Assembly (NCBI GenBank): GCA_024641965.1
Contig: JAHECC010000006.1
Span: forward strand, 1 to 51,000
DNA length: 51,000 nt
Source of the DNA: Rubrivivax sp.
GTDB taxonomy: Bacteria > Pseudomonadota > Gammaproteobacteria > Burkholderiales > Burkholderiaceae_C
Direction: 5' to 3'
The position numbers were made by a program, and so were the translations under genes. The first letter of the stretch is position 1. Each line of letters opens with the position of its first letter. Shown in pieces: positions 26,509 through 34,558 of this stretch. The notes under the pieces are model-generated. The model was not told where the DNA came from, ran no database searches, and was given only the letters and a program-made list of their open reading frames with translations.

Positions 26509-28275
26509 ATGGGAGCTGCCCGGTCACCAGATATCGGCGCCATGCCAGGAGCTGCCCAGGTCTTGGCCACGAAGGCCGCTGCATCGATGCGCTACGCCGA
26601 CTTCGCTATCCGCGCCTGGCGCGACGACCCGCGCTACGTCCAGGTGATCGCGCACGCGACGCCGGCGGGTGTGATGCGCCGCCCGGTCGCGGTGCGGCTC
26701 GGCCAGATCCGTCGCAGCGACTTCGAGATGGGCACCGATGAATCATTCGAACGCGCTGCCGAGATCGGTCGCGAGCTCGCACGCATCCTGCTGCCCGAGC
26801 CGGTGCACGGCATGCTGCTCGAAAGCATCCGCTACGCCGCCCAACGCAGCGATGTCGGCCTGCGCCTGCGCCTGTGCCTCGACGACGAACTGATCGACCT
26901 GCCGTGGGAATGCCTGTACCGCGCCGACCTGCCCGGCCCGGCATCGGCCGCCGGCTTCTACGTCGCCGACGGCGACCTGTCGCTGGTGCGCGAGCCGGCC
27001 TCGCTGCCCTTCGGCCCGGCGCCCACGGAACGGGCGCAGCGGGCGCTATTTGTCGCCACGCTGTTCGACGACGGCCGGGACCGCTGGCTGACGCGCGAGG
27101 AACACGACCAGCTCGTCGAGGCCACCGCCGCGATCCGCGACCGCGTCGGTTTCGACTTCGTCGCCGCGGGCGACGCGACGGCGCTCGACGCCGCGCTGGC
27201 GCAGCGCTACGACATCTTCCATTACGCCGGCCATGTCGATGCCGCGCAGGCGCCGGCAGCGCTGGTGCGGGTGGCGCACTACGACGAACGCCTGGGCATC
27301 CAGCCGTACTGCGAGGCGGCGCCGCAGCCCGCCAGCTGGGCCCGCGCCGACCGGCTCGCACCGCTGCTGCGCGCGGCCGGCGTGCGGCTGGCCGTGTTCA
27401 ACGCCTGCAACAGCGGCCACTGGAACTTCATGCAGTCGTTGATGGCGCAGAGCATCCCGGCAGCAATCGGCGTGCAAGGCACGGTGATGAACGACGCGGC
27501 ACTCGCCTTCGCCGCGGCGCTGTACCGCGCACTCGCGGTCGGGCTCTCGCTCGACGAGGCGGTGTCGCAGGGGCGGCTCGCCGTGCTCGCCATCGCGCTG
27601 CGCGAGCCGGGCGTGCATCCGTCCAAGCGGAGGTTATGGGTTTCGGCCAACGACTGGTTGCGCTTCATGGTCTACATGCCCAGTGGCGACGCGGTGCTCT
27701 TCCCGCGCCCGGAAACCGCCGCCAACGTGAAGGCACGGCGCGCGGCGCGGCGCTCGCGAGCGGTGGCGATCGAGTCGGTGTACGAAACGATCGCCAAGCT
27801 GAACGCGGCGCAACGCGCCGACGTGCTGTCGCGCATCTCGCGCAGCCAGGTGTTCATCCTCGGCCGCTTCGACCCGGCGCACAAGAAGACGCTCGACGCG
27901 CTGCGCGACGCGCTGGCCGGGCATGCGCTCGGGTACCAGCCGATGGTGTTCGACTTCGACAAGCCGGCCGAACGCAACCTGACCGAAGCGGTGCGCACCT
28001 ACGCCCTGATGTCGCGCTTCGTGATCGCCGACATCAGCGCGCCGCGCTGCGCGCCGCACGAGCTCATGGCGATCGTGCCTGGCTCGCCTTCGATTCCGGT
28101 GGTGCCGATCATTCGCGCAGGCGAGGAGCCGTACGCGATGTTCAAGGACCTTCTCGCCTACCCCTGGGTGCTGCCGCTGTTGACGTACCGCGACGACGCC
28201 GACCTGGTGGCGCGGCTCGACGCGGCGATCGTCGGGCCGGCGGAGAAGCGACTGACCGCCGTCGCTGACAGCTGA
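26509..28275 (+). CDS. CHAT-domain (caspase-like) protease fused to a TIR-like Rossmannoid domain
   Basis: A 588-residue soluble protein. Residues about 65-395 form a CHAT domain: LRLCLDDELIDLPWECLYR leads into the caspase-like core. The predicted catalytic dyad is His242 (IFHYAGH) and Cys300 (VFNACNSG). GVQGTVMNDAALAFAAALYR and the active-site-distal LSLDEAVSQGRLAVL helices follow. An Arg/Ala linker (405-445) leads to a C-terminal domain at 447-572 (QVFILGRFDPAHKKTLDALR, MVFDFDKPAERNLTEAV, SRFVIADIS, YPWVLPLLTYRD). I recall that domain as a C-terminal module of bacterial pentapeptide-repeat proteins; the alternating strands suggest a TIR/deoxyribosyltransferase-like Rossmannoid fold. CHAT proteases act in bacterial defence and cell-death pathways. 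No sensor NTPase or protease substrate gene lies next to it. The function is unproven. Confidence 0.82.
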   Translation: MGAARSPDIGAMPGAAQVLATKAAASMRYADFAIRAWRDDPRYVQVIAHATPAGVMRRPVAVRLGQIRRSDFEMGTDESFERAAEIGRELARILLPEPVHGMLLESIRYAAQRSDVGLRLRLCLDDELIDLPWECLYRADLPGPASAAGFYVADGDLSLVREPASLPFGPAPTERAQRALFVATLFDDGRDRWLTREEHDQLVEATAAIRDRVGFDFVAAGDATALDAALAQRYDIFHYAGHVDAAQAPAALVRVAHYDERLGIQPYCEAAPQPASWARADRLAPLLRAAGVRLAVFNACNSGHWNFMQSLMAQSIPAAIGVQGTVMNDAALAFAAALYRALAVGLSLDEAVSQGRLAVLAIALREPGVHPSKRRLWVSANDWLRFMVYMPSGDAVLFPRPETAANVKARRAARRSRAVAIESVYETIAKLNAAQRADVLSRISRSQVFILGRFDPAHKKTLDALRDALAGHALGYQPMVFDFDKPAERNLTEAVRTYALMSRFVIADISAPRCAPHELMAIVPGSPSIPVVPIIRAGEEPYAMFKDLLAYPWVLPLLTYRDDADLVARLDAAIVGPAEKRLTAVADS

Positions 28276-28401
28276 ACGCGCGGGGACTGAGCTCTTGACC
28301 GTGTGTGCTTCGCCTTGCACGATGAGCCCGTGGTCGAGCATGTGCATGTGTTTGACCTCGATCTCGGCAAGACGAAGGTCGGCATAGAGGCGACGAACCG
28401 G

Positions 28402-28439
28402 GCGCGAGGAGCGTCGCGCGGATTCGGCGCTCCTCGCGC
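28402..28439. terminator. Perfect 12-bp hairpin between convergent genes
   Basis: GCGCGAGGAGCG (28402-28413) pairs exactly with 28428-28439 around a 14-nt loop. It lies in the 177-bp gap between the CHAT gene and the minus-strand acyl-CoA dehydrogenase gene, 14 bp past the latter's stop. It is likely a bidirectional terminator although neither side has a T-tract. The rest of the gap (28276-28400) holds no recognisable gene. Confidence 0.55.
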
Positions 28440-28452
28440 GCCGGAACCGCCC

Positions 28453-29586
28453 TCAGGCGAACACGCCGGCCGTGTCCTGCATGCGCGCGCTGGCTTCGCC
28501 CAGATGGTGCAGCGTGTCGCCGAAGGTCAGCTCCAGCACAGTCAGCCGCTTGAAGTAGTGGCTGGACACATATTCGTCGGTGACGCCGATGCCGCCGTGG
28601 ATCTGCGTGCACTGCTGACCGACGTAGCGCATCGAGTTGCCGAGCTGCACCTTGGCCTGCGACAGCGCGCGGCGGCGCTGCGGCGCGGCTTCGCCCAGCT
28701 TCAGGCTGGCGAAATAACTCATCGAACGGCCCAGTTCGAGCTGCATCTTCACGTCGGCGATGCGGTGGCGCAGTGCCTGGAAGCTGGCGATGGGCACGCC
28801 GAACTGCTTGCGCTGATGCATGTAGTCGACGGTGATCGCGACCATCTTGTCCATCAACCCAACGGCCTCGGCGCACAGTGCGGCGATGCCGACGTCGACA
28901 CCGTGTTCGAGCAAGTCCAGACCGTCGGCGCTGATCAGTTGGGCCGGCGTTGCGTCCAGCACCAAGTCGGCGGCGCGGCCGCCGTCCTGCGTCGGATAGC
29001 CGGTGAGATTCACGCCCTTGGCCGCCTTGTCCACCACGAACAGTCCGATGCCGTCACGCGCATCATCGGCGCCGCCGATGCGCGCCGAGACGATGAAGGC
29101 GTCGGCCTCGTCGCCGGCCGGCACGATCGCCTTGGTGCCGTGGAGCGCCCACTTGCCTGATGTTTCCTTGGCGCGTGTCGCCACCTGGTTCAGTCGGTAG
29201 CGCGAGGCACGTTCCTGCTGCGCCAGCACCACCAGCGCCTCGCCACCGGCGATCTTCGGCAGCCACTCGCTCTGCAACGCTTCCGGCGCACCGGACAGCA
29301 GCGTCGGCGCCACCAGTGCGGCCTGCGCATAGGGCGCGTTGACCAGGCCGCGGCCGAGTTCTTCCATCACCACCATCGCCTCGATCGCGCCGAAGCCCAT
29401 GCCGCCGAACGCCTCGGGCACGGCCAGGCCCGACAGTCCGAGATCGTTGAGTTCGCCGAGCACTTCACGCGTCTTGCCGCCGGCCTTGGCCAGCGCATGC
29501 CGGCGCTCGAAGCCAAAGCCCTTCTCGACCCAACGCTGCACGGCATCGCGCAACTGCTCTTGTTCGTCCGAAAATTCGAAGTCCAT
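28453..29586 (-). CDS. Acyl-CoA dehydrogenase (second of a pair)
   Basis: A 377-residue flavoprotein starting MDFEFSDEQEQLRDAVQRW. The N-terminal helical domain includes LGLSGLAVPEAFGGMGFG. The middle domain begins LVVLAQQERASRYRLNQVAT and lacks the usual TEPxAGSD signature. The C-terminal domain has MHQRKQFGVPIASFQALRHR and TQIHGGIGVTDEYVSSHYFK. It oxidises an acyl-CoA to the enoyl-CoA, possibly together with the neighbouring dehydrogenase as an alpha2beta2 enzyme. The pair is separated by 104 bp with hairpins, on the same strand, with this gene second. Confidence 0.88.
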   Translation of the reverse strand: MDFEFSDEQEQLRDAVQRWVEKGFGFERRHALAKAGGKTREVLGELNDLGLSGLAVPEAFGGMGFGAIEAMVVMEELGRGLVNAPYAQAALVAPTLLSGAPEALQSEWLPKIAGGEALVVLAQQERASRYRLNQVATRAKETSGKWALHGTKAIVPAGDEADAFIVSARIGGADDARDGIGLFVVDKAAKGVNLTGYPTQDGGRAADLVLDATPAQLISADGLDLLEHGVDVGIAALCAEAVGLMDKMVAITVDYMHQRKQFGVPIASFQALRHRIADVKMQLELGRSMSYFASLKLGEAAPQRRRALSQAKVQLGNSMRYVGQQCTQIHGGIGVTDEYVSSHYFKRLTVLELTFGDTLHHLGEASARMQDTAGVFA

Positions 29587-29615
29587 GTTCGTACCCTTCG
29601 TCTGTCTGACTGGAA

Positions 29616-29699
29616 CCCCTTTCTCCTTGGGGGAAAGGGGCAGGGAAAAGGAGCCGTGTTTCCTGCGCTTCGCGCAGAACGGGCTCGGCTTCAGCCGAG
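29616..29699. repeat. Cluster of three hairpins between two acyl-CoA dehydrogenase genes
   Basis: Three inverted repeats stand close together. CCCCTTTC (29616-29623) pairs with GAAAGGGG (29633-29640), with extra inner pairs and a TTG loop. CTGCGC-TTC-GCGCAG occupies 29663-29677. CTCGGCT-TC-AGCCGAG occupies 29684-29699 and overlaps the end of the upstream ACAD gene. The spacing resembles REP-type intergenic elements. Confidence 0.5.
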
Positions 29700-30869
29700 A
29701 ACGGTCTGAGCGACGATGTTTCGTTGCACCTCGTTGCTGCCACCGTAGATCGTGGTCTTGCGCTGGTTGAAGTAGGTGCCGGCCAAAGGCAGCAGCGTGC
29801 GTTCCATGACCAGATCGCCTTGCCAGCCGGCCTCCATCGCCTCGCGCACGAAGGGCGTTGTCATCGGGCCGCCGGCGAGCATCATCAGCTCGCTGTAGCG
29901 CTGCTGGATCTCGCTGCCGCGGATCTTCAGCAACCCGGCCACGTCGAGGCTCTGCTTGCCGCTTTTTTCTGCCCACAGCACGCGCAGCACCATCATCTCC
30001 AATGCGACGATGTCGATCTCGAGCAGCGCGATCTGGTCGCGGAAACGTGTGTCGTCGTACACGCCCTCGGCCTTGGCGATGCGCTTCAGCCGTTCCAGTT
30101 CGCGCTTGGCACGGTTCACGTCGGCGATGTTGGTGCGTTCGTGCGCCAGCAGGTGCTTGGCGTAGGTCCAACCCTTGTTTTCCTCGCCGATCAGGTTCTC
30201 GGCCGGCACCTCGACGTTGTCGAACCAGACCTCGTTGACTTCGCTCTCACCGTCCATCGTGACGATCGGGCGCACCGTGATGCCCTTGCTCTTCATGTCG
30301 ATGAGCAGGAAGCTGATGCCGGTCTGCGGCTTGCCTTCCGAACTGGTACGCACCAGGCAGAAGATCCACTCGCCGTACTGGCCGAGCGTGGTCCATGTCT
30401 TCTGGCCGTTGACGAGGTAGGTGTCGCCCTGGCGCTCGGCCTTGCATTTCAGCGAGGCCAGGTCCGAGCCCGCGCCTGGTTCGCTGTAGCCCTGGCTCCA
30501 CCAGACCTCGCCGCTGGCAATGCCGGGCAGGAAGCGCTGCTGTTGCTCGGCATTGCCGAAGGCCATGATCACCGGCGCCACCATCACCGGGCCGAAGGGG
30601 ACGATGCGCGGCGCACCAGCACTGGCGCAGGCTTCCTCGAACAGGTGCTTCTGCACAGAGTTCCAGCCGGGGCCGCCGAATTGTTTGGGCCAGTTGTAGA
30701 TCAGCCAGCCCTTCTTGCCGAGGATCTTGGCCCAGCCCTGCTGGTCGTCGCGGCTCAGGCGCAGCGCGTTGTGCACCTTGTGGCTGGTCTCCTTGGGCAG
30801 GTTCCGGGCCACCCAGTCGCGGATCTCCTCGCGGAAGGCAAGTTCCTCGGCGGTGAAGTTCAGATCCAT
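29691..30869 (-). CDS. Acyl-CoA dehydrogenase (first of a pair)
   Basis: A 392-residue flavoprotein starting MDLNFTAEELAFREEIRDWV. The FAD/substrate signature is intact: WWSQGYSEPGAGSDLASLKC. GQKTWTTLGQYGEWIFCLVR and a C-terminal YGGSNEVQRNIVAQTVLG are also present. The classic YEGT catalytic Glu position is Gly here, so the base probably lies on helix G (LLKIRGSEIQQRYSELM), as in isovaleryl-CoA and steroid-side-chain dehydrogenases. GAGGAGAG precedes the ATG. It is divergent from the MFS transporter by 113 bp. The actual acyl substrate is unknown. Confidence 0.91.
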   Translation of the reverse strand: MDLNFTAEELAFREEIRDWVARNLPKETSHKVHNALRLSRDDQQGWAKILGKKGWLIYNWPKQFGGPGWNSVQKHLFEEACASAGAPRIVPFGPVMVAPVIMAFGNAEQQQRFLPGIASGEVWWSQGYSEPGAGSDLASLKCKAERQGDTYLVNGQKTWTTLGQYGEWIFCLVRTSSEGKPQTGISFLLIDMKSKGITVRPIVTMDGESEVNEVWFDNVEVPAENLIGEENKGWTYAKHLLAHERTNIADVNRAKRELERLKRIAKAEGVYDDTRFRDQIALLEIDIVALEMMVLRVLWAEKSGKQSLDVAGLLKIRGSEIQQRYSELMMLAGGPMTTPFVREAMEAGWQGDLVMERTLLPLAGTYFNQRKTTIYGGSNEVQRNIVAQTVLG

Positions 30870-30982
30870 CGTGTGCTCTCCTCGAGTCGGCGCAATCACG
30901 CACCATCACGCGGCCTTTTAGCACGACCGTGCGCGCGCGCCTTGTCCCTGTCGCGACAAGGGCCGGTGTCGATAATCCGGCC

Positions 30983-32176
30983 ATGGACGGCGCTGCCCCG
31001 GACCCCCCGTTATGGCGCGGCACGCTGGGCAGCCTGGCGCTCGGGCAGATCCTTTGCTGGGCGGCGCTGTATTACGCCTTCAGCTGTTTCGTGCTGCCGA
31101 TGCAGGGCGAGCTGCACTGGGACAAGGCGACGATGATGGGCGCGATGACGCTGGGCCTGGCGGTGTGGGGCGCCGGCACCTATGCCGTCGGGGCGGCCAT
31201 CGACCAGGGACACGGCCGCAGCGTCATGACGCTGGGTGCGCTGCTCGCCGCCGTCGGCTGCTTCGGCTGGTCCTTCGTCAGCCAGCCGTGGATGCTGTAT
31301 GCGGTGTGGGCGCTGCTCGGCGCGGCGATGGCGATGACGCTGTACGACCCGGCCTTCGCGATCCTCACCAAGCGCTACCCGCAGCACTACCGCCAGGGCA
31401 TCACCATCCTGACGCTGGTGGGTGGCTTTGCCAGCACCCTGGCTTTTCCTGCGGTGAACGCGCTGGTGGCCGGTGTCGGCTGGCGCCACGCGCTTTGGGT
31501 CATTGCCGCGGTGCTGGGCCTGTTGGTGGCCCCGCTGCATGCCTGGGCCTTGCGCGGTGAGTCGGCATCCACGCATGCCGCGGCGGGCGACGAGGCCGAC
31601 GAAAGCACCTTGCACGAGGCGTTGCGCACACGTGCCTTCTGGATGCTCGCGCTGAGCTTCACGCTGTTCGCCTTCGCCGCCGGCGCGCTCTGGGCGCACG
31701 CGATGCCGATCTTCGTCGCCAGGGGCTACGACGAACTCGGTGCCACCGCGGTGCTGGTGTGGATCGGACCGGCGCAGGTGCTCGGCCGCCTGGTGCTCGC
31801 CGGGCCGGGCCGAGGCGTGTCGATGCGCGCGCTGGGTGTGGCGGTGCTGCTGGCCATGCCCTTGTCGCTGGCCTTGCTGGCGCGATCGGACGGTCACACC
31901 GGGGTACTGGCCTTCGCGCTGGTCTTCGGCTTGTCGAACGGGCTGTTCACGATCCTGCGCGGCGCGGTCGTGCCGCAGTTCTTCGGCCGGCGCCACATCG
32001 GCCGCATTGCCGGCGCCATGACCACCGTGGGCCTGCTGGCACGCGCTGCGGCGCCCTTGCTGACGGCCTGGCTGCTGCTCTGGCTGGGGGCCTATCCGCC
32101 GGTGCTGCTGCTGCTGGCCGGCGTCGGCGTCGTCGCGGCAGTGGCCTTCATGCTGGCGCGCGCGCCGGTGCGCTGA
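30983..32176 (+). CDS. Major facilitator superfamily transporter
   Basis: A 397-residue inner-membrane protein with 12 predicted helices in two halves. The first is LGQILCWAALYYAFSCFVLP; the central loop (about residues 190-210) carries ESASTHAAAGDEADESTLHE. VVPQFFGRRHIGRIAGAMTT is the MFS motif A-like loop in the second half, as in monocarboxylate or unknown-substrate members. The ATG at 30983 is preferred over an upstream GTG at 30929, whose extra residues are charged and not family-like. It converges on the protease gene with only 7 bp between. Confidence 0.86.
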   Translation: MDGAAPDPPLWRGTLGSLALGQILCWAALYYAFSCFVLPMQGELHWDKATMMGAMTLGLAVWGAGTYAVGAAIDQGHGRSVMTLGALLAAVGCFGWSFVSQPWMLYAVWALLGAAMAMTLYDPAFAILTKRYPQHYRQGITILTLVGGFASTLAFPAVNALVAGVGWRHALWVIAAVLGLLVAPLHAWALRGESASTHAAAGDEADESTLHEALRTRAFWMLALSFTLFAFAAGALWAHAMPIFVARGYDELGATAVLVWIGPAQVLGRLVLAGPGRGVSMRALGVAVLLAMPLSLALLARSDGHTGVLAFALVFGLSNGLFTILRGAVVPQFFGRRHIGRIAGAMTTVGLLARAAAPLLTAWLLLWLGAYPPVLLLLAGVGVVAAVAFMLARAPVR

Positions 32177-32183
32177 GGCCGCG

Positions 32184-32831
32184 TCAGCGGCGCTTCTCCA
32201 GCCGCATCACGTCGTTGTCACGGCGCATCTGGAAGCGACCGAGAAAGCTGTTGCCGAGCAGCACATAGGGCATCTGCGCCGGCACGACCACGGCCTCGAC
32301 GTTGGCCACTTCGACCTGGCCGACGCGCACCCGGCCCAGGCTGACGCGGTGCACCGGCACCGGGCCGTTGGCCGTCTGCGTCATGCCGCGCTGCGCGTTG
32401 CGATAGTCCAGCCCGATGCGCTCGGCCTCGCCCTGGCTCAGCGCCACCAGCGTCGCACCGGTGTCGACCATGAACTGCACCGGCCGGCCGTTGATCGATC
32501 CCGAAGAAGTGAAATGTCCGCCCAACCCGGCCTGCAGCACGATTTCGCGCTCGTCGGTGGCTGGCGTCGCCGTGCCCGACAGCCGCGCCGGCGCGCCGCC
32601 CAGGCGCAGCGTTGCACTGCCGCCACCGTGCTGCACCGTCGCCTGGCCGTCGCTGAATTGCAGCAGCGTCACGCCCATCGCGCTCTGGCCCACTGCCAGC
32701 GTGTGCGGCTGGCCATCGATGACCAACAAAGCCTTGTTGCCCATGCTGCCGGCCAGCGTGACGCTTTGCGCCAGCGCGGCACCAGATGCGCCGCAAAGCG
32801 CCCAGGCCAGCAGGCAGCGGCGCAGCCGCAT
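32184..32831 (-). CDS. Exported retropepsin-like aspartic protease (clan AA)
   Basis: A 215-residue protein. Residues 1-21 form a signal peptide (LLAWALCGASGAALAQ). The C-terminal half is a retropepsin-like domain with the catalytic Asp123 in FMVDTGATLVALS, the hydrophobic flap region GLDYRNAQRGMTQTANGPVP, and VLLGNSFLGRF at residues 190-200. One domain implies activity as a homodimer. Substrates are unknown. Its ATG shares one base with the yajQ stop (TGATG), so it is co-translated with yajQ. Confidence 0.87.
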   Translation of the reverse strand: MRLRRCLLAWALCGASGAALAQSVTLAGSMGNKALLVIDGQPHTLAVGQSAMGVTLLQFSDGQATVQHGGGSATLRLGGAPARLSGTATPATDEREIVLQAGLGGHFTSSGSINGRPVQFMVDTGATLVALSQGEAERIGLDYRNAQRGMTQTANGPVPVHRVSLGRVRVGQVEVANVEAVVVPAQMPYVLLGNSFLGRFQMRRDNDVMRLEKRR

Positions 32832-33331
32832 CAGTCGCGGAAATTGTCGAAGCCGAGGGGCAGCTCGGTCACGTCGCGCTTGAGCAGCGCGATTGCCGAC
32901 TGCAGGTCGTCGCGCTTGGCGCCGCTGATGCGCACCGCGTCGCCCTGGATCGAGGCCTGCACCTTCAGCTTGCTCTGCTTGACCAGCGTCTGGATGCGTT
33001 TGGCGCTGTCGCTGTCGATGCCCACCTTGACCGGCACGGCCTGCTTCAGCTTGTCGCCGCCGATCTTCTCCGGCTTGGCGTCGAGGTCGAGAAAACGCAC
33101 GTCCACGCCGCGCTTGCTGAGCTTGCCGAGCATGACGTCGCGCACCTGGCCAAGCTGGAAATCGCTGTCGGCAAACAGCGTCAGCGTGCGCTCCTTGCCC
33201 TTTTCGGCCAGGTCGATGCGGGCATCGGAGCCCTTGAAATCGAAGCGCGTGCCGATCTCCTTGTTGCTCTGGTCGACGGCATTGCGCAACTCCACCAGAT
33301 TGGGTTCGAGGACAGTGTCGAAGCTGGGCAT
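32831..33331 (-). CDS. yajQ: YajQ family nucleotide-binding protein
   Basis: A 166-residue cytosolic protein with two ferredoxin-like halves. The start [20 protein letters not shown] is canonical, and [29 protein letters not shown] and [19 protein letters not shown] are typical. YajQ homologues bind c-di-GMP or GTP and act with a transcription factor in Xanthomonas. No GGAG is visible before the ATG, where the sequence is CTCC-rich. It is divergent from murB over 53 bp, an arrangement often seen in Burkholderiales. Confidence 0.94.
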   Translation of the reverse strand: MPSFDTVLEPNLVELRNAVDQSNKEIGTRFDFKGSDARIDLAEKGKERTLTLFADSDFQLGQVRDVMLGKLSKRGVDVRFLDLDAKPEKIGGDKLKQAVPVKVGIDSDSAKRIQTLVKQSKLKVQASIQGDAVRISGAKRDDLQSAIALLKRDVTELPLGFDNFRD

Positions 33332-33384
33332 GGCAGGAGGTCTTTGCGAAAGAGACGGTGTAGGAACTGAGCGAAAATTCTGCC

Positions 33385-34422
33385 ATGTCTGCTGCCCGAG
33401 CCGAACTTCAATTCGAGCGCCGCGCCAACCTGCGTGACTGCAACACCTTCGGCCTGCCCGCGCTGGCTTCGGCGCTGGTGCACCTGCGCAGCGAGGAGCA
33501 GGTCAAGCGCCTGGTAGACCACCCCGAGTTCGGCCCGGCGCCCAAGCTGATCCTGGGCGGCGGCAGCAACCTGGTGCTGACGCGCGACGTGGCCGCGGTG
33601 GTGCTGAAGGTCGAGATCATGGGCCGGCGGCTGGTGGCCGAGACGCCTGAGGCCTGGATCGTCGAGGCCGGCGCCGGCGAGAACTGGCACGAGCTCGTCG
33701 CCTGGACGCTGCAGCAGGGCTGGCCGGGGCTGGAGAACCTTGCGTTGATCCCCGGCCTGGTCGGCGCGGCGCCGGTGCAGAACATCGGCGCGTACGGCGT
33801 TGAATTGAAGGACCGCTTCGATTCGCTTGACGGCGTGGACCTGGTCACCGGTCGTTCGGTGCACCTCGATGCAGCGCAATGTGCCTTCGGCTACCGCGAC
33901 AGCGTGTTCAAGCACCTGCTGGCCGGCAAGACGCTGATCACCCGGGTGCGCCTGCGCCTGCCCAAGCCCTGGATGCCGGTGCTGGGCTACCTGGAACTGC
34001 AGCGCAAGGTCCAGGACAGCGGCAACGCCACACCGGATGCGTTGACGGTCTTCGACTGGGTGTGCACGATCCGGCGCGCCAAGCTGCCCGATCCGCGGCA
34101 CATCGGCAATGCCGGCAGCTTCTTCAAGAACCCGGTGGTCAGCGCCGAGCAGTGCCGCGACATCATCGGGCGCGACCCGTCGGTGGTGCACTATCCCTTG
34201 CCCGACGGCACCGCCAAGCTGGCCGCCGGCTGGCTCATCGATGCCTGTGGCTGGAAGGGCAAGACGGTGGGCCGCGCGGGCGTGTACGAGCGGCAGGCGC
34301 TGGTGCTGGTGAATCGCGGCGGCGCCATCGGCGCCGAGGTGATGACGCTGGCGCGCGCCATCCAGGAAAGTGTCTACGGCCGCTTCGGCATCCGCCTGGA
34401 ACCCGAACCAGTGATACTCTGA
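33385..34422 (+). CDS. murB: UDP-N-acetylenolpyruvoylglucosamine reductase
   Basis: A 345-residue type I MurB, an FAD enzyme that reduces UDP-GlcNAc-enolpyruvate to UDP-MurNAc in peptidoglycan synthesis. FAD-binding blocks: [15 protein letters not shown] (20-34), [13 protein letters not shown] (54-66), [18 protein letters not shown] (121-138). Catalytic residues predicted by alignment with E. coli MurB: Arg171 (GYRDSVF), Ser245 ([10 protein letters not shown]) and Glu341 near the C-terminus (LEPEPVIL). The length and the type I C-terminal lobe are normal. Confidence 0.96.
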   Translation: MSAARAELQFERRANLRDCNTFGLPALASALVHLRSEEQVKRLVDHPEFGPAPKLILGGGSNLVLTRDVAAVVLKVEIMGRRLVAETPEAWIVEAGAGENWHELVAWTLQQGWPGLENLALIPGLVGAAPVQNIGAYGVELKDRFDSLDGVDLVTGRSVHLDAAQCAFGYRDSVFKHLLAGKTLITRVRLRLPKPWMPVLGYLELQRKVQDSGNATPDALTVFDWVCTIRRAKLPDPRHIGNAGSFFKNPVVSAEQCRDIIGRDPSVVHYPLPDGTAKLAAGWLIDACGWKGKTVGRAGVYERQALVLVNRGGAIGAEVMTLARAIQESVYGRFGIRLEPEPVIL

Positions 34423-34486
34423 TGAGCTGGATGCCGATGTGTCGCGCAGCGGCCTCGGCGAACGGCTGATCGCTTCGAGCGGCCAT

Positions 34487-34558
34487 CGCGGAACCGGCTT
34501 TGCCGGGCCGCAGATGGTGCCCCCTTGAGGGGGAGCGGCGAAGGCGCTACGGGGGTGG
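34487..34558 (+). repeat. Dispersed intergenic repeat, copy 1
   Basis: This 72-bp segment begins CGCGGAACCGG and ends GCTACGGGGGTGG. It is closely matched in reverse orientation at 49229-49301. Inside it are CCCCC-TTGA-GGGGG and a GGGGGAGCGGCGAAG block. It ends exactly at the histidine kinase stop, between murB and that gene. The rest of the 34423-34558 gap shows nothing else recognisable. Confidence 0.7.
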
